Source of the DNA: JBGPQJ01 sp963829485
Lineage (GTDB): Bacteria > Chloroflexota > Anaerolineae > Anaerolineales > Villigracilaceae
Length of the DNA: 64,000 nt
Assembly: GCA_963829485.1 (NCBI GenBank)
Contig: CAWHIK010000002.1
Span: 62,001-126,000 of the forward strand
Reading direction: 5' to 3'
How positions within the stretch are numbered: the stretch's first letter is position 1; the number at the start of each line of letters is the position of its first letter. The notes under the pieces are model-generated. The model did not search any database. It saw nothing but the letters and a program-made list of their open reading frames with translations, and was not told the DNA's origin. A program made the translations under genes and the position numbers. Positions 1 to 9,090 of the stretch are shown piece by piece.

Positions 1-2
1 GA

Positions 3-275
3 AAGACCCTGCCTGTCATTCACATTATCGGCGGCGGTTCGCGCAATCGCCTGCTCAACCAGTTCACTGCGGACGCGACCGGATGCAGAGTCGTGGCCGG
101 ACCGGTCGAGGCGACGGCGATAGGCAATATCATCGTCCAGGCTGTCGCGCTGGGAGAAGTGGCTTCACTCAAAGAAGGGCGCGCGATCATCCGAAAGTCA
201 TTCGACGTGGAGACTTTCGAACCGAAAGACCGTCCCATTTGGCAGGATGCCTACGGGCGCTATCTCGAATTATGA
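3..275 (+). CDS. rhaB: Rhamnulokinase, C-terminal part (truncated by window edge)
   Basis: The open frame runs in from the left edge (first full codon at base 3) and gives about 90 residues. It contains a GGGSRN segment and then a VVAGPVEATAIGN segment, the end of the ATP-binding lobe of FGGY sugar kinases. The form with AGPVEATAIGN is typical of rhamnulokinase, which phosphorylates L-rhamnulose at C1. The rhamnose genes rhaM, rhaD and rhaA lie just downstream and support this reading. The N-terminal four fifths lie outside the window, so substrate residues cannot be checked; another FGGY kinase remains possible. Confidence 0.8.
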   Translation, partial: KTLPVIHIIGGGSRNRLLNQFTADATGCRVVAGPVEATAIGNIIVQAVALGEVASLKEGRAIIRKSFDVETFEPKDRPIWQDAYGRYLEL

Positions 276-296
276 CAGAGTAGAGATGAGGTCATC

Positions 297-983
297 GTGT
301 CACAACCTGTGATCCTTTTGGCTTGTCGCATATTTGAGGGGTCTATTCAAAACCTCCTCCCCGCTCAGAATTTCCAGACTGTGGAATTTTTCGATTACGG
401 TCTGCACACTTTCCCTAAAAAGCTCAATGGTGCTGTTCAAAGCTGGCTCGATTCCCTCCCTGAACCCAGCCGGGTCATTCTCGGCTACGGGTTATGCGGC
501 AATGGGCTGGCGAACATCCAGGCCGGGCGCCACACCCTGGTCATCCCAAAAGCGGATGACTGCATTGCGATCCTGATGGGCTCACGCCAGCGCTACCGCA
601 AGGAATTCGACGAACACCCCGGCACCTACTACCTGAGCAAGGGATGGCTGGAGATCGGCTCGGACCCCTTGGGACAATACGAAACGTTATTGAAGAAGTA
701 CGACAGCGAGACAACAAATTGGTTGATGGACCAGCAATTCCAGCATTACCGCCGGTTGGTTTTCGTAGCCCAGCATGTCTCAGAGTTCGACCACTATCGG
801 ATCCGCATCCGACAGGTGGCCGAATATTGCTCCCGCTGGGGGATGACCTACGAAGAAATGCTCGGCAGCGAGGAGTTCATAACCCAGCTGCTGGAAACTG
901 CCAACAGCATGCCCAGGGTCGCCGATCAATTCATCATCGTGCAGCCGGGTGAGACCCTGCTCCCGGCTTACTTCACTGAGTAA
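297..983 (+). CDS. DUF1638 family protein
   Basis: A 228-residue protein starting at GTG 297, 22 bases after the rhaB stop. The N-terminal VILLACRIFEG, the central GYGLCGNGL and the IPKADDCIAILMGS segment match the layout of DUF1638 proteins as I remember them. The conserved Cys residues in GLCGNGL and ADDCIA could bind a metal or cofactor. The biochemical role of the family is not established to my knowledge; members often sit near corrinoid methyltransferase genes, but none is visible here. Its position between rhaB and the rhamnose operon suggests co-transcription with rhaB. After the TAA stop the same frame stays open for 35 more codons (see findings). Confidence 0.6.
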   Translation: MSQPVILLACRIFEGSIQNLLPAQNFQTVEFFDYGLHTFPKKLNGAVQSWLDSLPEPSRVILGYGLCGNGLANIQAGRHTLVIPKADDCIAILMGSRQRYRKEFDEHPGTYYLSKGWLEIGSDPLGQYETLLKKYDSETTNWLMDQQFQHYRRLVFVAQHVSEFDHYRIRIRQVAEYCSRWGMTYEEMLGSEEFITQLLETANSMPRVADQFIIVQPGETLLPAYFTE

Positions 984-1139
984 AAGAATATCAGGACCGC
1001 TGAAAACCTTATCTTCCATGCACCCGAGGCATGGGAGTATTTTATCAAAGAGGCTCTGAATTATCACCAAGAAAAAGTCTATCCCGCGTAATTGGAGGAA
1101 AAGGTGATGTTTATCAATGCCTTTTTATTAACTCCCTTA

Positions 1140-1168
1140 TTGACAAGTAAAAACAAAAAATGTAATAT
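1140..1168 (+). promoter_or_regulatory. Sigma-70-type promoter of the rhamnose operon
   Basis: A consensus -35 TTGACA at 1140-1145 and a -10 TAATAT at 1163-1168 are separated by exactly 17 bp, in an AT-rich stretch upstream of the DeoR-type regulator. Transcription would start around 1175, just before the 10-bp repeat array at 1181. Confidence 0.6.
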
Positions 1169-1180
1169 AAATCTGTAAAT

Positions 1181-1210
1181 ATCAACAAAATACAACAAAA
1201 ATCAACAAGG
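1181..1210 (+). repeat. Three tandem 10-bp repeats, probable operator
   Basis: Three consecutive decamers, ATCAACAAAA, TACAACAAAA and ATCAACAAGG, lie end to end between the promoter and the TTG start of the regulator gene. A 10-bp period puts each copy on the same face of the helix. DeoR-family proteins often bind short direct repeats of this sort near their own promoter, so an autoregulatory operator is likely. The last copy also supplies the AAGGA ribosome-binding site. Confidence 0.5.
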
Positions 1211-1220
1211 AATTGACCCG

Positions 1221-1998
1221 TTGACCAGTTATTTACGCCGTCAAGCTCTCATTGAACTTTTGCGTACGCAACCAGGTCTGCGTGTCCCTGAAATTGCACG
1301 GGAGTTGGGCGTTTCCGATGGAACTGTTCGCAACGACCTGACAGCGCTTGCAAAGACCGGGCAGCTGACCCGTGTCCATGGCGGGGCGGTTCTGCCGGAC
1401 ACCCATACGCTGCAAAACACAGCTTTCAATATCCGTCACCAGGAACATGCGCAGGAAAAAAATACCATCGGCATGAAGGCAGCTCAACTGGTGATGGACG
1501 ATGATTCCATCCTGTTGGATGCCAGCAGCAGCGCCTATTACCTGGCCTTGAATTTATCCCGGCGCAACCGGCTGCGCGTGGTGACGAACGGCATCGAAGT
1601 TGCTTGTTTGCTGGCGCAGAATCCCACCAACACGGTCATCCTGATCGGCGGCGTGGTGCAGCAGGACGGTTCATCGGTCACCGGTTTGCTGAGCGAACAG
1701 ATCATCGCCGAGCTTCATATCCAGAAAGCATTTATCTCATGCAGCGGATTCAGCGTGGAGCGCGGCATGACCGAAGTTCACCTGGATGAAGCGCAGCTCA
1801 AGCGAAAGACCATTGAATCCGCCCGGCAGGTGTTTGCCCTGGTCGAACTCGAGCAAGCTGGGGCATGAGGACCTGACCATTTTTGCGCGCCCGTCGCAAA
1901 TCACCCACCTGTTCACCGATTCCGGCATAACCCGCGACTGGGAAAAACGACTCCGTGCAGCGGGCGTCCCATTTACCGTATGCGGAAGTGACCAATGA
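1221..1998 (+). CDS. DeoR-family transcriptional regulator of rhamnose genes (frameshifted)
   Basis: The gene begins at TTG 1221 behind AAGGA. Residues 1-55 form a DeoR winged helix (RRQALIELLRTQPGLRVPEIA, then a recognition helix with SDGTVRNDL). Residues 75-230 are the sugar-phosphate sensing domain, with DASSSAYYLAL and TNGIEVA. The open frame breaks at 1868, but homologous sequence (SSKLGHEDLTIFARPSQITH) continues in another frame to the TGA at 1996. One extra A at 1846/1847 explains the break: removing it gives LVDSSKLGHEDL and a normal-length protein of about 258 residues. The stop overlaps the rhaM start (ATGA). It probably senses a rhamnose-pathway phosphate and controls the operon from the repeats upstream. 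Confidence 0.8.
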
Positions 1999-2312
1999 AT
2001 CGAGTAGGGTTTCAATTCAAAGTACGCCGGGACCGGCTTGCGGAATACAAGGAACATCACAAAAGCGTCTGGCCGGAAATGCGTCAAGCGCTGCAGGATG
2101 CCGGCTGGCATAACTACTCCCTGTTTCTTCGCAGCGATGGCCTGGTCTTCGGCTATTTCGAGACAAAAGACAGCCTTGAAGCCGCCCAGTCAAGAATGGC
2201 CGCCATGGAGGTCAATACCCGCTGGCAGGAATTCATGTCGCCGTTCACCGATTCAGGCGCACGGCCGGATGAAGGTTTTCTTGAGCTCGAAGAAATATTC
2301 CACCTGAATTAG
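1995..2312 (+). CDS. rhaM: L-rhamnose mutarotase
   Basis: A 105-residue protein, the usual RhaM length. It interconverts the alpha and beta anomers of L-rhamnose so that the isomerase receives its preferred form. Recognisable segments are VRRDRLAEYKEHHKSVWPEM near the N-terminus, with the catalytic His in the HH/VWPEM region, then GWHNYSLFL and WQEFMSPF towards the end. The ATG overlaps the stop of the regulator by four bases and the stop lies 11 bases before rhaD, so it is translationally coupled within the rhamnose operon. Confidence 0.92.
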   Translation: MNRVGFQFKVRRDRLAEYKEHHKSVWPEMRQALQDAGWHNYSLFLRSDGLVFGYFETKDSLEAAQSRMAAMEVNTRWQEFMSPFTDSGARPDEGFLELEEIFHLN

Positions 2313-2323
2313 AAGAGGACCCT

Positions 2324-3145
2324 ATGCTAGAAGCACCTTATCCATCTCTCGAATACATGCTCACCATGATCGGCCAAGCCGGCTTTCACCTGGCAGAGAT
2401 CGAAGCCAGCGAAGGCGCTGCCGGTAACATATCGACCTTTATGCGCTGGCCTGTCGAGCTGCGCAGCCTTTTCCCGGTCATCGAAGAAATTGAACTTCCT
2501 CAACCTGTACCTGAGTTGGAAGGAGCTACCTTTATCGTCAGCGGTTCCGGGCGCCGACTGCGCGAAATCATCAACGAGCCCACGGCGAACCTGGCCTGCA
2601 TCGTGGTGAACGAAGGCGGGCGCACAGGAAAATTGCACACCTCCCATCAGCGGCGATTTGAACGGGTCACTAGCGAATTCAACTCTCACCTGGCCGTCCA
2701 CTACGACCAGATCTGCGCTACGAACACGAACTTCCAGGCCGTTATCCATGCACAGCCCGTCCATCTCACCTATCTCAGCCACATTCCCCGCTACCAGGAT
2801 GAGCATTATCTGAGTACACATCTGCTCCGCTGGCAGCCTGAGACCATCGTGAACCTTCCGGAGGGGATCGGATTTCTACCCTTCGAGATTCCCGGTTCAG
2901 AGGAATTGATGGCAGGAAACGTTTCCGCTTTGCGCACGCATCGCATCGTCGTTTGGGCAAAGCACGGCGTGATGGCGCGTTCGGATGTCTCCATAAAACA
3001 CGCCGCCGACCGGGTGGAGTATGCCGAGACAGCTGCCAAATACGAATACCTTAACCTGTGTGCTGGGGAAATTGGCGAAGGGTTAAGCACTGCAGAAATA
3101 AGGTCGATCTGCGAGATGTTAAACATCAAACAATCCATCTATTAA
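2324..3145 (+). CDS. rhaD: Rhamnulose-1-phosphate aldolase
   Basis: A 273-residue class II (zinc) aldolase, the same length as the enterobacterial RhaD. It splits L-rhamnulose 1-phosphate into dihydroxyacetone phosphate and L-lactaldehyde. The phosphate-binding GNIS lies at residues 34-37, a catalytic Glu in SEFN near 118, and the zinc-binding His residues in HAQPVH (142-147) and WAKHGV (about 214). An AGGAC ribosome-binding site precedes the ATG. The lactaldehyde product gives a reason for the oxidoreductase gene two positions downstream. Confidence 0.92.
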   Translation: MLEAPYPSLEYMLTMIGQAGFHLAEIEASEGAAGNISTFMRWPVELRSLFPVIEEIELPQPVPELEGATFIVSGSGRRLREIINEPTANLACIVVNEGGRTGKLHTSHQRRFERVTSEFNSHLAVHYDQICATNTNFQAVIHAQPVHLTYLSHIPRYQDEHYLSTHLLRWQPETIVNLPEGIGFLPFEIPGSEELMAGNVSALRTHRIVVWAKHGVMARSDVSIKHAADRVEYAETAAKYEYLNLCAGEIGEGLSTAEIRSICEMLNIKQSIY

Positions 3146-3161
3146 CGCTAGGACATTTTTT

Positions 3162-4424
3162 ATGCCAATAAAATCCCATATCCAAACAGCCTACCAGCTC
3201 GCCAGGGAGCGCTACGCCGCACTCGGCGTCGATACCGAAGCAGCCCTGTCCGCGCTCGAAAGCGTACCCATCTCGCTCCACTGCTGGCAGGGAGATGACG
3301 TCGGTGGATTTGAGAATCCGGGCGGCGGATTGACCGGCGGGATCGCTGCCACCGGCAATTACCCAGGAAAAGCCCGCACCGCGGATGAACTGCGCAAAGA
3401 CCTTGACCGGGTCTACAGCCTGCTGCCCGGTTCGCACCGCTTGAACCTGCACGCCATCTATTTGGAGACCGACCGGAAAGTCGAGCGCAACGCCATCGAA
3501 CCGCGTCACTTCTCAGCCTGGAAAGACTGGGCGAAGGCCAACCATCACGGCATCGACTTCAATCCCACCTGTTTCTCCCACCCCCTCTCCGCCGATGGAT
3601 TCACTCTGTCACACCGCGACCCAGGCATCCGCCAATTCTGGGTCGAGCATTGCATCGCCAGCCGCAGAATAGGCGATTATTTCGGGAAGGAATTGGGCAC
3701 GCCTTGCGTGACGAACATCTGGATTCCCGACGGCTACAAGGACACGCCTGCTGACCGCGCCACGCCGCGCCGGCTGCTGATCGACTCTCTCGACCGCATC
3801 CTGGCTGAACCGCTTGCCCACACTCTTGACTCGGTCGAGCCGAAACTATTCGGCATCGGTTCGGAAAGTTATGTGACCGGTTCCATGGAGTTTTACTCCG
3901 CCTACGCCTTAAGCCGGAAGGTCATGCTCACACTGGATTCCGGCCATTTTCATCCGACCGAATCCATCGCAGACAAGATCTCATCGCTGCTGCTATTTCT
4001 CGACCAAATGCTGCTTCACGTCAGCCGCGGTGTGCGCTGGGACAGCGACCACGTGGTCATCTTCAATGATGACCTGCTAGCCATTGCCCAGGAGATCGTG
4101 CGCAATGACGCGCTGGAGCGAGTCCACATCGGGTTGGATTACTTCGACGCCAGCATCAACCGGATCGCAGCCTGGACGATCGGGGCGCGTAACACACTCA
4201 AAGCCCTGCTGGCGGCGCTGCTCGAACCGCGCGCCCGCCTGATGCAGTTCGAAACCGATGGGGATTTCTCATCCCGGCTTGCCCTGCAGGAGGAATGCAA
4301 GGTCATGCCTTTTACCGCTGTCTGGGATTACTACTGCGAAAACAAGAATGTTCCCATCGGCATGGATTTCATGAGAGACATCAAGGAATACGAAAAAACG
4401 GAACTTGCAAACCGATCGCGATAA
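3162..4424 (+). CDS. rhaA: L-rhamnose isomerase
   Basis: A 420-residue protein matching the standard RhaA length. It isomerises L-rhamnose to L-rhamnulose using divalent metal ions. Signature segments include HCWQGDDVGGFE near residue 46, FNPTCFSHP, the metal-site segment CVTNIWIPDGYKDTPADR around 185, a GSESYVTGS stretch and LDSGHFHPTE around 265. It follows rhaD by 16 bases and precedes the tungsten oxidoreductase by 45 bases, in one transcription unit. Confidence 0.94.
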   Translation: MPIKSHIQTAYQLARERYAALGVDTEAALSALESVPISLHCWQGDDVGGFENPGGGLTGGIAATGNYPGKARTADELRKDLDRVYSLLPGSHRLNLHAIYLETDRKVERNAIEPRHFSAWKDWAKANHHGIDFNPTCFSHPLSADGFTLSHRDPGIRQFWVEHCIASRRIGDYFGKELGTPCVTNIWIPDGYKDTPADRATPRRLLIDSLDRILAEPLAHTLDSVEPKLFGIGSESYVTGSMEFYSAYALSRKVMLTLDSGHFHPTESIADKISSLLLFLDQMLLHVSRGVRWDSDHVVIFNDDLLAIAQEIVRNDALERVHIGLDYFDASINRIAAWTIGARNTLKALLAALLEPRARLMQFETDGDFSSRLALQEECKVMPFTAVWDYYCENKNVPIGMDFMRDIKEYEKTELANRSR

Positions 4425-4469
4425 ATCGCCTTTAATAAACACAGATCCCTCAACGGAATAGGAGATTTC

Positions 4470-6266
4470 ATGAAAGGTTGGAACGAAAAAATACTGGATA
4501 TCGATCTCACCACGGGAGCGGTTAAGGTGCTCCCGCTGGATATGGACATGGCGCGGCACTTCATCGGAGGCCGCGGGCTGGGAGCACGGCTGTTATGGGA
4601 TTGGGTCGGCGCGGAAGTTGATCCGCTTTCGCCGGAGAATGTTCTGATCATCGCCAACGGTCCCCTGACCGCCACAGGCTACCAGACCAGCAACCGGTTC
4701 TCGGTCACCACCAAGAGTCCGTTAACGGGTACCGTGCTGGACGCCAACTCCGGCGGGTTCTGGGGAATGCAGTTCAAGAAAACCGGCTTCGACGTGTTGA
4801 TCGTTCGCGGGAAGGCTGCTAAACCGACCTGGCTGGAGATCAAAGGCGGGGAAGTGACTCTCCACGATGCCGCGGATCTGTGGGGCAGGCGTGTGCTGGA
4901 GGTCACGAAGACCCTCGGGCAGAATAACAACCGCCGCAACGTGCTGTGCATCGGTCCTGCGGGTGAAAACCTGAGCCGCATCGCAGCCATCATGAACGAC
5001 GGTGAACGCGCCGCCGCCCGCGGAGGCGTGGGTGCGGTGATGGGATCCAAAAATCTCAAGGCCATCGTTGTGGAGGGCAAGGAAAAAACAGAGATCGCCG
5101 ATAACGAGCAATTCAAGTTCATGCTCTACGAAGCCAAGAAACTGCTCGCTGCCAATCCCATCACCAGCCAGGCGCTGCCCGAGTTCGGCACGTCGGTGAT
5201 GATGAACCTGGTCAACAACATTGGCTCACTGCCAACTCGCAACTTTCAGGCATCCCAATTTGAAGGTGCGGATGAAATTTCCGGTGAGACATTGACCGAG
5301 AAATTCCTCGTAAAAAATGCAGCCTGCTGGGCCTGCCCCATCGGGTGCACACGCATCAGTAAAACAGACAAGGTCGAAGGCGAAGGCCCGGAGTTCGAAA
5401 CCAGCTGGTCCTTTGGCGCGGCATGCGGTGTGGACGATCTCGCCGCCATTATCGAGGCCAATCACCTGTGCAACGATCTCGGATTCGACACCATCTCTGC
5501 CGGTTCGACCATCGCCTGTGCGATGGAATTGAGCGAAAAAGGAATCCTCGATTCTCCTCTGCGCTTTGGGCGTGCCGATCTGCTTGCCTCCACGCTGGAG
5601 GATATGGCCTCCCGCAGCGGCCTAGGCGCGGACCTTGCCGAAGGGTCCCTGCGGCTGGCTGTAAAATACGGACACCCTGAGCTGTCGATGTCCGCCAAAG
5701 GGCTCGAGCTGCCGGCTTATGATCCGCGCGGCATGCAGGGACAAGGCTTGCTGTTCGCCACGTCCAACCGGGGCGGTTGCCACATGCGCGGGAACATGCT
5801 CGGGCTGGAGGTGCTCGGGCTGCCCAAGTTGATCGACCGCTTCCAGGTGCAGGGCAAGAGCAGCTTTGTCGCCCTCCACCAGAACAGCAATGCCGTGGTC
5901 GATTCGCTTGTGCTGTGCAAATTCACCAACATCGGCGTGGCGGAGGAATATTTCGCACGCGTCCTGACGGCCGTGACCGGGATTCCATATTCGACCGGGG
6001 ACTTGATCAAAGCCGGGGAACGCATCTGGAACCTGGAGCGGCTGATGAATTTGCGCTATGGCTTCACCCGCGCCGACGACACCCTCCCTCCGCGGCTTCT
6101 CAACGAGCCTGTTGTGCAGGGTCCTTCACAAGGATGGGTCGTCCAGCTCGAGCCGATGCTCAAGGAATACTACCGCACACGCGGCTGGGACGAGGATGGC
6201 GTCCCCAGGCAGAAAAAGCTTGAAGAGCTGGGGTTGGCAAACCTGATGGCAGGAGAAACGCTATGA
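4470..6266 (+). CDS. Tungsten-dependent aldehyde:ferredoxin oxidoreductase
   Basis: A 598-residue AOR-family enzyme, which oxidises aldehydes to carboxylic acids with ferredoxin as electron acceptor using a tungsten bis-pterin cofactor. The N-terminal domain starts GWNEKILDIDLTTG and carries FIGGRGLGARLLWD. The [4Fe-4S] ligands are visible as Cys286, Cys289 and Cys293 (CWACPIGC) plus a distal Cys483 in the VLCKF segment. The gene has an AGGAG site before its ATG and its TGA overlaps the next ATG. Lying between rhaA and an aldolase gene, it may oxidise the L-lactaldehyde made by RhaD to lactate; that substrate is inference. A benzoyl-CoA-type or formaldehyde AOR paralogue is less likely in this context. 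Confidence 0.9.
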   Translation: MKGWNEKILDIDLTTGAVKVLPLDMDMARHFIGGRGLGARLLWDWVGAEVDPLSPENVLIIANGPLTATGYQTSNRFSVTTKSPLTGTVLDANSGGFWGMQFKKTGFDVLIVRGKAAKPTWLEIKGGEVTLHDAADLWGRRVLEVTKTLGQNNNRRNVLCIGPAGENLSRIAAIMNDGERAAARGGVGAVMGSKNLKAIVVEGKEKTEIADNEQFKFMLYEAKKLLAANPITSQALPEFGTSVMMNLVNNIGSLPTRNFQASQFEGADEISGETLTEKFLVKNAACWACPIGCTRISKTDKVEGEGPEFETSWSFGAACGVDDLAAIIEANHLCNDLGFDTISAGSTIACAMELSEKGILDSPLRFGRADLLASTLEDMASRSGLGADLAEGSLRLAVKYGHPELSMSAKGLELPAYDPRGMQGQGLLFATSNRGGCHMRGNMLGLEVLGLPKLIDRFQVQGKSSFVALHQNSNAVVDSLVLCKFTNIGVAEEYFARVLTAVTGIPYSTGDLIKAGERIWNLERLMNLRYGFTRADDTLPPRLLNEPVVQGPSQGWVVQLEPMLKEYYRTRGWDEDGVPRQKKLEELGLANLMAGETL

Positions 6267-6874
6267 TCGACGATCGCATTTATGAGACGTTCCGCGAGAT
6301 CGGACGCGATTTATACACAGGCAGCATGATCTCATCCCATGGCGGGAATATCAGCATCCGCCTGGGAGACCGGGTCATCATCAAACGGCGCGGCGCGATG
6401 CTGGGCAATCTCAAAAAACATGACCTGATCGAAACCGGGCTCGAGAAAAACGACAGCGGCGTAGCGCTTGCTTCGACCGAACTCCTGGTCCACCGAACCG
6501 TTTACCTCAATACACCCGCACTGGCCATCTGCCACTGCCACCCGCGGACAGCCATCGCCTTCTCGCTCTCGCGCGATGAAATCGTCCCGATCGATAACGA
6601 AGCATCCTATCTTTTGAAGAAAGTTCCGGTGATTACGGAGGAGTTCGCCTCCGGAACACCCGAGATGGCCAACAAGGTCGCCAACGCCTTGAAGAACTAC
6701 AAGATCATCATGCTGCGCGGGCACGGCAGCTTTGCCACCGGTCAGACTCTCGATGAAGCCTTCCACTGGTCGTCCACACTGGAGGAATCCTGCCAGATCG
6801 CGCTGTGGACAAAGATCATCGACGAACCCTTCATCGAGTACCGCAAGATGAGCGACGGGTATCAAAAGTTCTAA
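6263..6874 (+). CDS. Class II aldolase, L-fuculose-phosphate aldolase-like
   Basis: A 203-residue class II aldolase/epimerase-fold protein. The phosphate-binding SSHGGNIS lies near residue 24, the zinc ligands in HCHPR near 93, and the third His in LRGHGSF near 153. It is shorter than RhaD and resembles the compact FucA-type aldolases, which cleave fuculose 1-phosphate into DHAP and L-lactaldehyde. The ATG overlaps the stop of the oxidoreductase gene. A second lactaldehyde-forming aldolase coupled to the AOR supports an aldehyde-oxidation role for the pair. L-fuculose, L-ribulose or another ketose phosphate could be its substrate. Confidence 0.8.
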   Translation: MIDDRIYETFREIGRDLYTGSMISSHGGNISIRLGDRVIIKRRGAMLGNLKKHDLIETGLEKNDSGVALASTELLVHRTVYLNTPALAICHCHPRTAIAFSLSRDEIVPIDNEASYLLKKVPVITEEFASGTPEMANKVANALKNYKIIMLRGHGSFATGQTLDEAFHWSSTLEESCQIALWTKIIDEPFIEYRKMSDGYQKF

Positions 6875-6924
6875 CGCGATAATTTTGGCTCAACGGATCC
6901 GGGTTTACTTCAAAGGAGCGTTAC

Positions 6925-9070
6925 ATGAGCTCAAGCAGCAAATCTGAAAAACTTGTATATCTTGATTCAACACTGCCAATCACTGAACGCGCGAAGGATT
7001 TGATCGGGCGTTTGACCCTGGATGAAAAAGTGGGATTGATGAATCATCCAGCGCATGGCGTGCCTCGCCTGAACATCCCCGCCTACAATTACTGGAGCGA
7101 AGCACTTCATGGCGTTGCCCGCAGCGGACGCGCCACCGTGTTCCCGCAGGCGATCGGGATGGCGGCGACATGGGACATGGAATTGATCCTCAAGGTGGCA
7201 GCCGCGATCAGCGATGAGGGGCGAGCCAAGTATCACGCGGCATTGCGCCTCAACGGTTACACCGATCAATATCAAGGGCTGACCTTCTGGTCGCCGAACG
7301 TGAACATTTTCCGTGACCCGCGTTGGGGTCGTGGACAGGAAACGTGGGGCGAAGATCCCTTCCTGACCGGAGAGATGGCGTCTGCGTTCGTGCAGGGCTT
7401 GCAGGGTGATCATCCCAAATATCTCAAGGCGGCGGCTTGCGCCAAGCATTTTGCGGTTCATTCAGGGCCGGAGAAAGATCGTCACACCTTCAACGCCATG
7501 GTGACCAGACGCGAGTTGTACGATACATATCTGCCCGCATTCAAAAAACTGGTGACCGAAGCAAAGGTTGAATCCGTGATGGGCGCATACAACCGCACAC
7601 TGGATGAAGTCTGTTGTGCCAGCCAGTTGCTCATCGAGGATATTCTGCGAGGGGAGTGGGATTTTCAGGGTCACTTCGTCTCGGATTGCTGGGCGCTGTC
7701 AGATTTTCATCTCAATCACAAGGTCACGAACGATGCGGTTGAATCCGCAGCGCTGGCATTGAAGCACGGATGCGACCTCGGATGCGATCACGTCTACAAT
7801 GAGATTCCCGAAGCGATCCAGCGTGGGCTCATCACCGAAGCGGATGTGGATCGCGCCCTCGAGCGCACCCTCGGCACGCGCTTCAAACTCGGCATGTTCG
7901 ATCCCGGACAACGATGTACCGTTTACATCCATTTCCACAGAAGTGGTTGCCTGTGATGCGCATCGTCAACTGGCATATCGCACAGCGGCTGAATCGGTGG
8001 TGCTGCTCAAAAACAAAGATAATATTCTTCCGATCAAACCTTCCACACAAAAGATCTTTGTCACAGGACCCACCGCCACCAGCATGGAAGTCTTGCTCGG
8101 TAACTATTACGGCTTCAACAACCAGATGGTCACGCTGCTCGAAGGTTTAGCCGGGCGCATCCCGGAAGGCATGGGCATGGAATATCATCCCGGCGCCTTG
8201 TTGAAACATCCGCGCGAGATCAAGGATTCATGGGCGCCATTTATGGCACTTTCTGCCGATTACGCCCTCGTCTGCGCGGGCAACTCGTCATTCCTTGAAG
8301 GCGAGGAGGGCGAGTCGCTCCTCTCGCCGCAAAACGGCGACCGTGAAAGTATTTCCCTGCCCGAAAGCCAGATCAATTACATCAAGGAACTTGCCATTCA
8401 CGGCGCGAAGATCGTGCTGGTCCTTACGGGCGGCAGTCCGATCGCGCTGGGCGAGATCGAAGACATGGTGGATGCGATTCTCTTTGTTTGGTATCCAGGC
8501 ATGGAAGGCGGCCGCGCCGTCGCCGATGTCCTCTTTGGCGATGTGTCGCCATCGGGCAAGCTTCCGATCACGTTCCCGAAGTCCATCGATCAACTTCCCG
8601 CCTTCGACGATTACAGCATGACCGGCCGCACCTATCGCTACATGACCGAAGAGCCGCTTTATCCCTTCGGCTTTGGATTGAGTTACAGTCACTTTGAGTA
8701 TTCTGATTTGAAACTTGAGAGCTCAACCATCGCCGCGGGGGATTCCCTGTCCCTTAGCCTGACCCTTCGCAACAGCGGAAATTCTGACTCCGCCGAAGTG
8801 GCCCAGTTCTACCTGAGCGATGTCAAAGCGTCGACCATTGTCCCGCTTCATCACCTGGTCGGCTTTGAGAGAGTTACGCTCAAAGCGGGCGAAAGCCGCA
8901 TCATAAAATTTACACTGACACCCGAGATGATGTCGTTCTTCAACGACGAAGGAAAACTGACTCTTGAACCCGGCGAATTCCGTTTGGAAGTCGGCGGATG
9001 TTCACCCGGCACGCGCGGTCAGGAGTTGGGAGCGCCCAAACCTGTCACCGCTCTATTTGATGTGAAATAA
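6925..9070 (+). CDS. Glycoside hydrolase family 3 beta-xylosidase/beta-glucosidase (frameshifted)
   Basis: The reconstructed protein is about 714 residues with the standard GH3 order. The N-terminal (beta/alpha)8 domain has NYWSEALHGVARSGRATVFP, AAACAKHFAVHSGPE and the nucleophile segment HFVSDCWALSDFH. The second alpha/beta domain has VLLKNKDNILPI, SFLEGEEGES and FVWYPGMEGGRAVADVLFG. A C-terminal fibronectin III-like domain begins near PLYPFGFGLSYS. The frame is lost at 7903-7907: one surplus base in the CCCGG run moves reading out of frame, and removing it gives MFDPDNDVPFTSI. No signal peptide is visible, so it likely acts in the cytoplasm on imported xylo-oligosaccharides, consistent with the neighbouring xylA, GH52 and xylB. 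Confidence 0.88.
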
Positions 9071-9090
9071 AATAAACCAAGGAGAATTCC

